Assembly (NCBI GenBank): GCA_034509735.1
Contig: JACGWO010000012.1
Coordinates: 27,681,188-27,745,187 of the forward strand
DNA from: Sesamum alatum
Lineage: Eukaryota; Streptophyta; Magnoliopsida; Lamiales; Pedaliaceae
Reading direction: 5' to 3'
DNA: 64,000 nucleotides
This document shows positions 44,454 to 55,210 of the stretch, in pieces. The notes beneath the pieces are model-generated. The model made no database searches. It saw only the letters and a program-made list of their open reading frames with translations, and was not told the origin of the DNA. The position numbers and the translations under genes are program-made. Numbering within the stretch: the first letter of the stretch is position 1; every line of letters begins with the position of its first letter.

Positions 44454-46220
44454 ATGGAGGTAGTGGCTTCAGTTGTGGATGCGTTGCTGGCAGAACCCTG
44501 TCGAGCACTACTCACCTTTCTGCGTGCCAAGCTCAAGAATCCCCTCCACTTCACCGCCAACTTAAGAGATCTCGACGCAGAAATGGAGCTTCTCATCCGG
44601 CGTAGAGATCAGTTGACCGAACGCCTGCGGCTGATTGCCACAGCCGGACTACAAGAACCATCTGGAGGAAGAGAGTGGCTGGGAAAAGTGAACACATTGG
44701 ACGCCCGAGTGCGCTCTTTGAAAGAAGATTTGGCTTCAGGACCCAGAAACTCTGAGCGTTCATGTTGTTTGCGTTGCAGCAAGTTGTCTGACCATGTGGC
44801 CATTCGTCTTGGTGAGGCAAGGCAACTCACAAGTGATGGGGAAATTCTAGATGGTATGATTGGTCCTGATCCATTTCCAGTGAAGAGTGAATTTATCCCA
44901 GTTCCAACTATTGATGATCAAGCAACGGCGTCAAGAAATATGGCGAATGTCATGGATTTGTTGAGCAGGGAGGACGTTAGCAGGATCGGCATCTGGGGCA
45001 TGGGAGGCGTGGGGAAGACTACCCTTGTCAAGAACATCAACAACAAGCTCGGTGGCTTGGATTCTTTCAACATTGTCATGTGGATCACGGTGTCTAATAG
45101 ATACCAGGAAACAGAGTCGGAGCTGATAAACGTCCAAAACCTAATCGCTAAAAGGTTGAAGCTGGAGCTACCTAAAGAAAGCATGGAGACAAGGACCAGT
45201 AAGTTGCATGCAAGGCTTATGATGGAGAAAACATTTCTCCTCATTCTTGATGATGTTTGGAATCCAATTGATTTGGATCGTCTCGGAATTCCAGAGCCTC
45301 AAGTCCACAGGGGTGGCAAAGTAATATTGACAACCAGATTTTCTAATGTTTGTTCGCACATGGCTGATGTCACACTCAAAATTCTGGTGTTAAATGAGGA
45401 CGAAGCATGGAGCTTGTTCTGCAAGAGTGCAGGAGAGGTAGCAACTTGGAAAGAAATCGAGCCACTCGCAAAAGCTATTACAAATGAATGTGGTGGACTA
45501 CCCTTGGCAACCAATGTTGTTGGGGCGTCTCTAAAGGGGAAGAGAATGGTCGAGGTCTGGAAGGATGCTCTGAACACATTGCGCAGGTCAGAGCCTCCAA
45601 TCGGAAGTGGGATTGAGGACAAAGTTTACAGTCCTATCAAGTGGAGTTATGATCTGCTGCCCAATGAATGCATTAAATCTTGTTTCCTGTTTTGTTGCTT
45701 GTTCCCGGAGGATTATGAGATTGATGTGGAAAGGCTTGTCCGATATTGGTTAGGTGAGAGGCTGCTTGAGGAACACCACGACATTGAGGAAGTGATGAAC
45801 CGAGGGATAACCATAATTGAAACCCTCAAGGATCGCAGCTTATTAGAGCAGGGTAGATCGTCAAGTGTGAAAATTCACGATATCATTAGCGATGTTTCTA
45901 TATGGATTTCATCTTTGACGGAAAATAAGTGCAGATCCCTTGTTAGGTCAGGAATTGGCCTCCAGAAGATGAGAGAGGATGAGCTTTCAGTCAAGTCTTA
46001 TAATAGAGTTTCATTTATCCGTAATGAAATCAGGAAATTGCCTGATGCTTTGCAAAAATGTCCAACAGTATCAACTTTATTGCTACAGAAAAATCGGAGG
46101 CTGAAGCATATTCCGGATCAATTCCTACCGTCATTCACGTCCCTGAAAATCTTGGATTTAAGCAACTGCCACAGCATCAAGTCTTTGCCACCTTGTTTTA
46201 AACACGAAGACATGCCCTAA
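44454..46220 (+). CDS. CC-NB-ARC disease-resistance protein, LRR truncated (NLR1)
   Basis: A single-exon frame of 588 aa of the plant CNL class (At4g27190/RPS2-like). It has an N-terminal coiled-coil region (residues 1-160), P-loop GMGGVGKTT (182-190), kinase-2 LLILDDVW, RNBS-B VILTTR, GLPLA and a CFLFCCLFPED RNBS-D-type block. The MHD motif reads IHD (Ile474). Only the first two LRR-like units are present. At about 46190 the match to its neighbours ends within SLPPC, and unrelated sequence gives KHEDMP and a stop. CNLs sense pathogen effectors and trigger immune responses, usually through LRR-dependent control; without most of the LRR this would be a CC-NB protein or a dead copy. The N-terminus is nearly identical to the third NLR. 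Confidence 0.85.
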   Translation: MEVVASVVDALLAEPCRALLTFLRAKLKNPLHFTANLRDLDAEMELLIRRRDQLTERLRLIATAGLQEPSGGREWLGKVNTLDARVRSLKEDLASGPRNSERSCCLRCSKLSDHVAIRLGEARQLTSDGEILDGMIGPDPFPVKSEFIPVPTIDDQATASRNMANVMDLLSREDVSRIGIWGMGGVGKTTLVKNINNKLGGLDSFNIVMWITVSNRYQETESELINVQNLIAKRLKLELPKESMETRTSKLHARLMMEKTFLLILDDVWNPIDLDRLGIPEPQVHRGGKVILTTRFSNVCSHMADVTLKILVLNEDEAWSLFCKSAGEVATWKEIEPLAKAITNECGGLPLATNVVGASLKGKRMVEVWKDALNTLRRSEPPIGSGIEDKVYSPIKWSYDLLPNECIKSCFLFCCLFPEDYEIDVERLVRYWLGERLLEEHHDIEEVMNRGITIIETLKDRSLLEQGRSSSVKIHDIISDVSIWISSLTENKCRSLVRSGIGLQKMREDELSVKSYNRVSFIRNEIRKLPDALQKCPTVSTLLLQKNRRLKHIPDQFLPSFTSLKILDLSNCHSIKSLPPCFKHEDMP

Positions 46221-46621
46221 AAGTCTAAAGTACTCGCACCGATCGATCCCTTTGCGGAGTTATTTGGAAATAGGAATGGATATATTGAATTAATATTTAT
46301 TAATTAATTAATGTGCGGGAGAAGGAAAGAAAATAGAAAAATATATAGATAATAAAGTCAACTAATAAACACAAATGGGCTTTTTTGTTTTTGTCTTTTT
46401 AATTTTATACTTTTCACTTGAACAAATTTGAATTCCAGAGAAGTATCGTATAATTCAATTTTATTTTTCTTCATCTTTTCTCTATAACCAAATACCAATT
46501 TTTTTACTATATATTTTCTTTTACTTTCACTTCTCTCTTAAACATTGACTTTTACTCCAACCAAACAAACGTAGAATATTTCAATTTATTCAACATAAAC
46601 ATGGAGAAATCAAATTAGCTA
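46221..46621. other. AT-rich DNA after truncated NLR1
   Basis: No LRR remains were recognised here, so the truncation is a deletion or replacement and not just a premature stop. Confidence 0.5.
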
Positions 46622-47060
46622 GGGATAATTATACTCCTTTCTCAAGAGGTTTGGTGCAATTATACATAGATCTCTTGTGATCTGAAAAATTATATTTAGT
46701 ACTCCTGATATTTGCTTCTGTCTAACAAATAAGTCTATCTATTAGTCAAAATCCATCGAATTTGTTGACATTAACAGAAAAACTGAATGAAAATTGATAT
46801 TTACCCTCGACTGACTTATTATTGACTTTTTATAGGTCAAACAATTTTTTCAAACTAAACTACCTTTATAACGGTGGAAATATATCCCCTAACATACATT
46901 AACGTGTGAAAATGTATAAAGATAGTTTGATAAAAAGATTTGTTTCTCAACCTATTTGTTAAACTGAAATAAATCTCGAAAATACTGAATGTAATTTTTA
47001 AACCACAAAAAATTAATATAATTACACCAAATTTTAAAGGAGGACAGTGCAATTGTCCCC
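46622..47060. mobile_element. Probable MITE, diverged
   Basis: The left end GGGATAATTATACTCCT and right end AGGACAGTGCAATTGTCCCC are imperfect complements, with AAGAGGTTTGGTGCAATTATA against TATAATTACACCAAATTTTA inside. The flanks ATTAGCTA and ATTAACTA could be a decayed 8-9 bp duplication. About 440 bp, non-coding. Similar in style to the other GGG-ended elements of the window. Confidence 0.5.
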
Positions 47061-47920
47061 ATTAACTATGATGTTTGATGCAAGCATATATAGAATATAA
47101 AAATTCGAATCCATAAGGCCTTGTTTACTCATGAGAATTGCGTTGGATATCCAACCCAATCTCTTGTTTACTTACATTTAGATAAATAGATATTTAATCA
47201 TAATAAATAAATAATTTAACGAAAATATTAGTAATACAACTTAATCTCATTTTTCAAAGTAAACCTAAGTGGAAACAAATAATATATGTGGACAGATCAC
47301 ATGAGGGCCTAAGGTATTGAAGACAAACGTGGAGGGGTTACACACTTTATCCATGCCACAAATCAATATACATTAACACAAATAAATTCGATAAAGTCAA
47401 AGTGATCAAGGAGACATATTCAAGACAAGTAACTTTGCATCTTAATTAATTACACCCCCATAGGTATTTTACCTAATCCCAACATTTCATTTCTTTAATG
47501 ATGATGTCCCGACTTGCTCACGAGAAGCCCACAATGCGAGATTAATGAAAATTAACCACCATAATTGGTCGATTCCAAAATTTAAATTTTTGTAAGAAAT
47601 ACATATTTTAATCATAGTCAATTGCCAAAACAAAAAATAGATAGTTATAGTAAATAGTCCTCTATCACAACAAATACACAATAGTTGATGTCTGTAATTT
47701 TTGTAAGTGTGGTTAACATATTTGTCATGATTCATGGTGGATAAGTTAAATTTGTGTATCGATTTTATTTAATTATGATTAATAATAATTATTTATCATA
47801 ATTTTTAGTCAATAATCATTAAAGTTAGGCAATAATAATTTTTTTTGTAGTATCGGTAATGATGGGAATCGAGAGAAAGATGAGTCCCAAGATTTTCATA
47901 CTTTTTTTCTGAAAGGGAGT
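47061..47920. other. AT-rich spacer before NLR2
   Basis: No gene. The missing N-terminal half of NLR2 was looked for here and not found. Confidence 0.5.
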
Positions 47921-50514
47921 ATGGAACTTGTTCTGCAAAAGTGAGGGTGAAGCATGGAACTTGTTCTGCAAAAGTGCCCGGGAGGTAGCCACTCAGGACG
48001 AAATTGAAACTCACGCAAGGGCTATCACAAAAGAATGCGCTGGACTACCCTTGGCAATCAATGTTGTGGGGGCATCCCTAAAGGGGAAGAGAAACGTTGA
48101 GATATGGAAGTATGCTTTGTCTGCGTTAAGTAGGTCAGCGCCTCCAACCCAAAGTGGAATCGAGGCTAAAGTTTATAATCCTATTAAATGGAGTTATGAT
48201 CTTCTTCCCGACCAATGCTTTAAATCTTGTTTTCTGTTTTGTTGTTTGTTCCCTGAGGACTTTCCGATTAATGTAAAGACGCTTGTTGGATATTGGTTAG
48301 CTGAGGGTTTGCTTGAGGAGCACCACGATATTGAGAAGCGATGAACCAAGGAATTGTTATTATTGAAACCCTCCAGGACTGCAGCTTATTAGAGCAGGGC
48401 TTCAGGTCAAGTGTGCAAATGCACGATGTCATTCGTGATGTTTCTGTATGGATTTCATCTTTACCAGAAAATGATTGCAAATCACTTGTTAGGTCAGGAA
48501 TTGGGCTTGACAAGGTGTCAAGGGCCGCCCGTACTCTCGGCCCACTTGACCCAATTTCGGCCATGTTCCATCCGGCCGACCAACACTTCCGCCGACAGGC
48601 ACTAGGCCTCCGCAGGTTATTAGAGTCTTAGGCGTGAGTCATTACTGTAATATTTACTTTTGCTCATGTGGCCCTTTATGCCCCATGAGATGCAATTTTC
48701 AGCTTTTCTAGTGTCTAGTTTCGTCAATAGGAAATTTCTTTTTAAGCCTATTATAGGGGGGAATGACCACTCGAAGCTTGGTGTGCATTGCTAGTATCCC
48801 CCTCACGGCGATCCCCGTGGCTAGCTTGCTGTAATCTTCAGTATTTATGCTATCAATATAAAACGCATTTGCTGCACGACGTGTTGATTTACTGATTCCG
48901 CTGCATTATATTGTTGATTGTTGGAAAGTGTGTTGTTCTTGTCGACGGCTTGTGCGAGGCGTCGGTGGGAATTTGGTTGGTGTTGCTGTTCGGTTGGCGG
49001 AAGTAGTCGTTGGCTGTGGACTACTAGCCACACGGTGCCCCTTTCCCCGCATTGCGGAAGGCGCCCCGTGAGACAAGGTGAGCGCGGATGAGCTTTCTGC
49101 CAAGTCTTACAAGAGAGTTTCATTTATGGATAATGAAATTAAGGAGTTGTCTAATGCTGTGGGAGAATGTCGAACGGTATCAACTTTGCTCCTCCAACGG
49201 AATGAGATGTTGGAGGAGATTCCAGAACAATTCCTGCTAGCATTCATGGAGCTAAGAATCTTGGATTTAACCGAGTGTGAGAGTATCAAGTCTTTGCCAG
49301 CTTGTTTGGATCGACTTGTTGAGCTTCGGGCGCTGCGTTTAGATAAATGCAGTAATCTTGAAACATTGCCTCCAGTTGGAGCGCTTGCTAAACTCCAAGT
49401 GCTTGTTTGCAGATGGACAAAAATTGTCGCATTACCCCAAGGTATGGAAAAATTGAGCAGCCTGAAACTATTAGATTTATCACACAACAGACTAACAACC
49501 CTTCTTGCTGGAACTATGTCTTGTTTGTCTAACTTAGAATACCTAGACATGAGAGGGAATGATGAATTGAAGTTTATTGGAGAGGCAGGAGAGAGACTTA
49601 TGACTCAATTTCAAGAAATATTATTTCTTGAGCGATTAATTGCTTTGTTCATTGAGGTGGATAGCTCAGCCTGCACTCTAGAGTCAACCAGCACTCTTCT
49701 CAACAGGATAAAGAAATTTAAGAAATTTGAACTGTATATCGGCCCCAGCGAGTCTAGCTACATGATTGATAACCATTACATGAAACAGGTGATTTTGAAT
49801 GATATCCATCAATGGGGAGAACGAATGGAGTGGTTGTTTGCAAGTACAAATTACATTAGTTTCTATAATTGCGCGGGCTTAGATGCCATGTTTGACAAGT
49901 TGATAGCAAACAGCGACGAAGTTGGTTGTTTTCATACTGTAGAGTCGCTTGCCATCTCAAATTATGCAGGTAGTTTTGTAGTTGGGAGTAATGCAAAGTT
50001 TGACATGCTACCAAGTTTAGAGGATATATCCCTTGTTTGTCTCACCAATATATCTTGCATTTCGGATTTAACAGTGCCGCTCGGACTGAAATTTTCCAGG
50101 TTGAGATGCATTATAGTCACCCTGTGTCCACAATTCAAATATTTGACCACATTGGATGACTGCGAGCAGGTGGAACAACTCTTCAAGTTTGATCAGAATT
50201 CAGCGTTATTCCCAAACCTGAAAAGAATTAAATTGGTAGATTGTCCAGAATTGAGGTTTTTGAGTGAGCAAAATGTAGTGTGCCCACGTTTAGAGAAGGT
50301 GTCTGTACGAAACTGCCATCTTCTAAAAAAGTTGCCTCTCACAACTCAAAATATTGAAACTATCAAGGAAATTGAAGGTGAGCAAGTGTGGTGGGATCAG
50401 TTGGAGTGGGACAATGATGATATCAACAACACTTTTGAGCCCCTGTTCAGGCCTCATCAACATGAATCACATCATCCTAGTTATGCATCAGATTTGACTA
50501 TCCCGCAATTTTAA
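47921..50514 (+). pseudogene. CNL pseudogene lacking CC and most of NB-ARC (NLR2)
   Basis: Homology to the neighbours begins inside NB-ARC (DEAWNLFCKS) just before GLPLA. The first 23 bp (ATGGAACTTGTTCTGC..) are duplicated at 47921-47943 and 47954-47976. One base is missing at about 48333-48341 (EEVMNRG region), shifting the frame. The MHD motif is intact (VQMHDVIRD). A 554-bp insertion (48518-49071) then splits the gene. After it the LRR region continues in one open frame to 50514 (SFMDNEIKEL, LLLQRNE, ILDLTECESIKSLP, LPPVGALAKLQVL, later SSACTLES and FLSEQNV..PRLEKVSVRNC). The P-loop and kinase-2 are absent, so no working NLR is possible, though the 49078-50514 frame (478 aa) is an open LRR. 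Confidence 0.9.
48518..49071. mobile_element. GC-rich 554-bp insertion in NLR2
   Basis: Flanked by the exact 9-bp repeat GACAAGGTG (48509-48517 and 49072-49080). Removing it and one repeat restores the NLR frame. Ends TCAAGGGCCGCC and (complement of right end) TCACGGGGCGCC match at 10 of 12 positions, which fits a small Mutator-type element. Alternatively it could be a solo LTR: the sequence can be bounded as TGTC..GACA, and the 48820-48870 section (ATCAATATAAAACGCATTTG) looks like an LTR tail, but then no 5-bp duplication fits. Clearly richer in GC than its surroundings. Confidence 0.75.
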
Positions 50515-53146
50515 TGTAATTGTGAAATTCTCTCATTTTATTTTTAAATTGTATAATTTTTTTTTTTTTATGATCATCTATCTATGCTTGTGCCATGTAT
50601 ATAAAGTGAGAATATGGTTTTCTGAGGGTTCTGTATTTTCTCCTTTTGTCTTGAAACGTTTTTACTTTATAAATTTCATATTTTTAACTAAAAAGCATGA
50701 CGTACAAATACACGTGTATAAATATATATTTTGAAGGTAAATGTATTATTTATAGTTAATTATAAAAAGTATTAAATTTTATAATATTATTTATGTTTTT
50801 ATCATCGGATCTTTAGCATATACAATTATATTTTTAAACAAATTGATAATAATTATTTAATGTAATTTATAAGAAAACCATTTATTTTTATAACTTACAA
50901 TTCACTTTCTAAATTTAGTTGGTACTTTAAATAAAAAACGATTACCCCCAGAATTAAAATTTTCCATTTTGTATTCACGGTGATTATATTTCACGATATT
51001 GTATTGAACCAAATAATACGAATATTATAAAAGTAATTAATACTCAAAAACCCAATATTAATTAATCAAAATTAATTAGTCAAAGCTCTTTATTTTGGAT
51101 TGTTTTTACAAGAAATTTTAATTTAATATAATTGATCAATTTTTATTTGTGGATTTTATTTATATGCATATTTACTATTTTTTATATTTTTGGTTATATT
51201 ATCTATGTGTATGTTATTATTTTTTTCTTTTTTATATCTTGAATGTATTTTATTTTTAATTAATTGACATTTAAGGATTTTAAACTAGTCAGTTATTCAC
51301 TATTGTTAATGAAAAGTTTGTCTAATTAATTGACTAATTGGACCCCTAGAATCAATTTTTATAGATCATTCGCCATGTTCTATATGAATTTTATGGGACT
51401 AAAATTGAAATCGAGTTCATTTATGGTACCAAAAATATAATTTACCCTACCACTGTCAATCTTTTAGAAAACATGGCATCATAGATAAATATATGGATGC
51501 AACATTTGTCCTTACATCACTTGATTCCCAACATCAACAAAATACCATCAAACTCCCAAAACTCCTAAATTATTTATTTAGGCACATAACTATCACCACA
51601 GCAACCAAAAAGGGAAGGCCAGAACCGTAATTCAGATAAATAACTATTATTAAAATCGATTCAAAAAATATAATTTTCTCATCATAAAAAAATTATTTTT
51701 CATAGCAGATATTTTAACCATCCTTGCAAATGTTTTAGGCTTTTGACCACTATTCCAAAAACCACACGACTAACAACTGTTGCGTGACCGTGGTTAAATG
51801 ACTATTTGCTACAGTCATTTATTTTTAACCATCAATCATAATTAAATGTTAATCTTTGTTGTGAGCCGGAAGCATCTATCGAATTCATGCTACTAAAATA
51901 GACGGAACTAATGAGTGAAGAAATGAATGTTGTGACTAATACAACTATAAGAATACATTCCCCATTAAAAAAGAAAAAATTAAAAGTAAAACATCAATTA
52001 AGTCACTTAATCTTGATTGGTTTATGCATCAAATTGATGCAATATCTTTATCTTCAGAAAAATGACGAAAATAATAAACGATGACTAAAAAATATAACAT
52101 TAAAATTCAAACTCCAAACAAATGGGGAGATAATTAATAATTTCATTGAGAAAAGCCAAAAAAAGGTTGCATGTTGTCCGTACCAATCACTATTGTGTCA
52201 TTAATTTTTATGGGGATAACTTAATGAATAATTTTGTCACTAATAATTGTTTGATACTAAATATTAAATTATATATATTCTCTCCTACGCTATCAATCAT
52301 TTAAGTCATAAGATAATGTTAGAAAGGAATATATATAATAAAAATCTTGATAATTATTGGGGTAGGTAAAACAATAGGAACTTTCCTTCAAACAAACAAC
52401 AAACTTCCAATGCAGCAGCCTTGTAATGGTCAAATGTTCCCACTTGTGAATTATTAAAAAATGACTTGAAGAGAGTATACAGTAAGGCCATGACTATACG
52501 TAATGCATGAAACGAAAAATTTTGTTCGAATTAAGTTTGATCGAATCAAATCAATTATAAAATAAGTATAATATATTTGTTATGTAATTGGTCAATTTTC
52601 TAAATTAATATACATTAATCAGACGATAATTATTTTGCATTTATCGTATAATTAATTGAGATCCGATCGGAGCTCAATTTGAATTAGAATTAACATGCAT
52701 CAACATGCAAAGAAACTACAACTCCATCCACACTGCACCCCTCAATAATTTAGAACTAGCGTTGGCTTTTTCTTGTGGCGAATCAAAATGTGCCGCCTGA
52801 AATTACAAACCTCAGTGGTACTTATAATTTTTTAAAAAATAAGAAAGTATCTGTGATTATGTCAAATTTTAGGGAATATCATTGTAGTTCACCCTTAATT
52901 ATATGTAATGATTGCAGAAATAAGTAATATCAAATTATTGAGTTTTTTTTATTTTATTTTTATTGTCGTACTAATTTAATATGAGACACTTGAATTAAGA
53001 TACTGAAAGCAGTTTAGCAATCAAACTATAATAACATGTTTACATACTAGGTACGTTAATCAGCAGCTTAACCAATATTCTTGCTTAATTTACCTTTTTC
53101 GTGAGTAATAATCCTTGTTCGAGTTTTCAGCTGTAGAATTACTTCC
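50515..53146. other. AT-rich spacer between NLR2 and NLR3
   Basis: No gene was recognised over 2.6 kb. It includes a 113-bp block repeated after NLR3, and an AT-rich stretch at about 52500-52700 that resembles 1540-1660. The last 40 bp match the upstream of NLR1. Confidence 0.6.
51521..51633 (+). repeat. Copy of the NLR3 3' flank
   Basis: TTGATTCCCAACATCAACA to about 51633 matches 56116-56228 at roughly 94% by eye (shared CCTAAATTATTTATTTAGGC and ACATAACTATCACCACAGCA). At NLR3 the block directly follows the stop. Here it lies 1 kb after the NLR2 end, so it marks the old boundary of the duplicated unit. Confidence 0.85.
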
Positions 53147-55210
53147 ATGGAGATACTGGCTTCAGCCGTGGGCGCGCTGTTGGTAGAACCCTGCCGAGCA
53201 CTATTCACCTTGCTGCGTGCCAAGCTCAAGAATCCCTTCCACTTCACCGCCAACTTAAGAGATCTCGACGCAGAAATGGAGGGTCTGATCCAGCGTAGAG
53301 ATCAGTTGAGCGAACGTCTGCGGCTGATTGCCACGGCCGGACTGCAAGAACCATCTGGAGTCAGAGACTGGCTGGGAAACGTTAACACGTTAGAAGCCCG
53401 AGTGCGAGCTTTGAAACAGGACTTGGCTTCAGGACCGACAAACTCTGAGCGTTCTTGCTGTTTGCGTTGCAGCAAGTTGTCTGATCATGTGGCCATTCGG
53501 CTTGCTGAGGCAAGACAACTCACAACTGATGGGGAAATTCTAGATGGTGTGATTGGTCCAGATCCCTCTATTGTGAGGACTGAACATATGCCGGCTCCGG
53601 ATATTGAAGATCAAGCAACGGCGTCAAGAAATATGGCGAATGTCATGGCTTTGTTGAGCAGGGAGGATGTTAAGAGGATCGGCATTTGGGGCATGGGAGG
53701 GGTGGGCAAGACTACACTCGTGCAGAACATCAACAACAAGCTCAGTGGCTCGAATTCTTTCGACATTGTCATGTGGATCACGGTGTCTAATAGATACCCG
53801 CTGGAAACAGAATCGGAGCTGACAAAGGTCCAAAACCTGATTGCTAAAAGATTGAAGCTGGAGCTACCTGAAGAAAGATTGGAGACAAGGACCAGTCAGT
53901 TGCACGCAAGGCTTATGATGGAGAAAACATTTCTCCTCATTCTTGATGATGTCTGGAATCCAATTGATTTGGACCGTCTCGGAATTCCAGAGCCTTGCGT
54001 TCACAGGGGCGGCAGAATAATATTGACAACAAGATCTTATGATGTTTGCTCGCAGATGTCTGATGTCACACTCAAAATTGAGGCATTAAACGAGGATGAA
54101 GCATGGAGCTTGTTCTGCAAGAGTGCAGGAGAGGTAGCGACTTGGAAAGAAATCGAGCCACTCGCAAAGGCTATTACAAAAGAATGTGGTGGACTACCCT
54201 TGGCAATCAATGTGGTCGGGGCGTCTCTAAAGCGGAAGAGAATGGTCGAGGTCTGGAAGGATGCTCTAAACGCATTGCACAGGTCAGAGCCTCCAATCGG
54301 AAGTGGAATTGAGAATAAAGTTTACAATCCAATCAAGTGGAGTTATGATCTACTGCCCGATGAATGCATTAAATCTTGTTTTCTATTTTGTTGCTTGTTC
54401 CCGGACGACTATGAGATTGATGTGGAAAGGCTTGTCAGATATTGGTTAGCTGAGGGGCTGCTTATGGGGCACCACGATATTGAGGAAGTGATTAACCGAG
54501 GAATAACTATAATTGAAACCCTCAAAGACCGCAGCTTATTAGAGGAGGGAGGCAAATTTATGCCAGCTGTGAAAATGCATGATATCATTCGCGACGTTTC
54601 TATATGGATTTCATCTTTGACAAAAAAAGATAAGTGCAGATCCCTTGTTAGGTTCAGAATTGGGATCCACAAGATGGGAGAGGATGAGCTTTTAGTCAAG
54701 TCTTACACTAGAGTTTCATTTATGTGTAACGAAATCAGTGAGCTACCTGATGCTCTGGAAGAATGTCCAACAGTATCAACTTTACTGCTACAAGAAAATC
54801 ATATGTTGGAGCATATCCCAGACGTCTTCTTGCCAGCTTTCAAGTCCCTAAAAATCTTGGATTTAAGCAACTGCCACGGCATCAAGTCTTTGCCACCTTG
54901 TCTCGATCAACTTGTTGAGCTTCGAGCTCTGCTTTTACAGTCCTGCAAGAGTCTTGAAACATTGCCTCCAGTTGGAGGGCTTGCTAAACTGGAAGAGCTT
55001 GTTATCAGCCACACAAGTCTTGCCGCGTTGCCCCAAGGTATGGAAAAATTAACCAGCCTGAGAGTATTAAATATATCACACAACCATAGACTAGCAGCCA
55101 TTCCTGTTGGACTTATGTCCAGTTTGTCTAACCTAGAGGACTTGCACTTGAGTGAGAATGACCAAGTGAAGTTTTTTTGGAGAGAGAGGAGAGACATTAA
55201 CTCAATTTAA
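53147..55210 (+). CDS. CC-NB-ARC-LRR disease-resistance protein (NLR3), 687-aa open frame
   Basis: A single-exon CNL of the At4g27190/RPS2-like type. Coiled-coil region 1-160, P-loop GMGGVGKTT (182-190), kinase-2 LLILDDVW (263-270), RNBS-B ILTTR (292-296), GLPLA (349-353), CFLFCCLFP (411-419), MHD intact (477-479), then LRR units from about 520 (LPDALEECPTVSTLLLQ, LKILDLSNCHGIKSLP, LPPVGGLAKLEELV, SLRVLNISHN). The frame breaks in a T7 run at 55172-55178 and ends at 55210, about 300 codons early compared with NLR2. All NB-ARC motifs needed for ATP binding are intact. The remaining LRR is encoded downstream in shifted frames. Confidence 0.88.
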   Translation: MEILASAVGALLVEPCRALFTLLRAKLKNPFHFTANLRDLDAEMEGLIQRRDQLSERLRLIATAGLQEPSGVRDWLGNVNTLEARVRALKQDLASGPTNSERSCCLRCSKLSDHVAIRLAEARQLTTDGEILDGVIGPDPSIVRTEHMPAPDIEDQATASRNMANVMALLSREDVKRIGIWGMGGVGKTTLVQNINNKLSGSNSFDIVMWITVSNRYPLETESELTKVQNLIAKRLKLELPEERLETRTSQLHARLMMEKTFLLILDDVWNPIDLDRLGIPEPCVHRGGRIILTTRSYDVCSQMSDVTLKIEALNEDEAWSLFCKSAGEVATWKEIEPLAKAITKECGGLPLAINVVGASLKRKRMVEVWKDALNALHRSEPPIGSGIENKVYNPIKWSYDLLPDECIKSCFLFCCLFPDDYEIDVERLVRYWLAEGLLMGHHDIEEVINRGITIIETLKDRSLLEEGGKFMPAVKMHDIIRDVSIWISSLTKKDKCRSLVRFRIGIHKMGEDELLVKSYTRVSFMCNEISELPDALEECPTVSTLLLQENHMLEHIPDVFLPAFKSLKILDLSNCHGIKSLPPCLDQLVELRALLLQSCKSLETLPPVGGLAKLEELVISHTSLAALPQGMEKLTSLRVLNISHNHRLAAIPVGLMSSLSNLEDLHLSENDQVKFFWRERRDINSI

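Noticed and set aside
46193..49300. Splicing NLR1 onto the LRR of NLR2 as one gene
   Set aside because: The NLR2 fragment starts with its own NB-ARC/GLPLA/MHD section and is broken. No splice sites at the NLR1 end support such a 3-kb intron.
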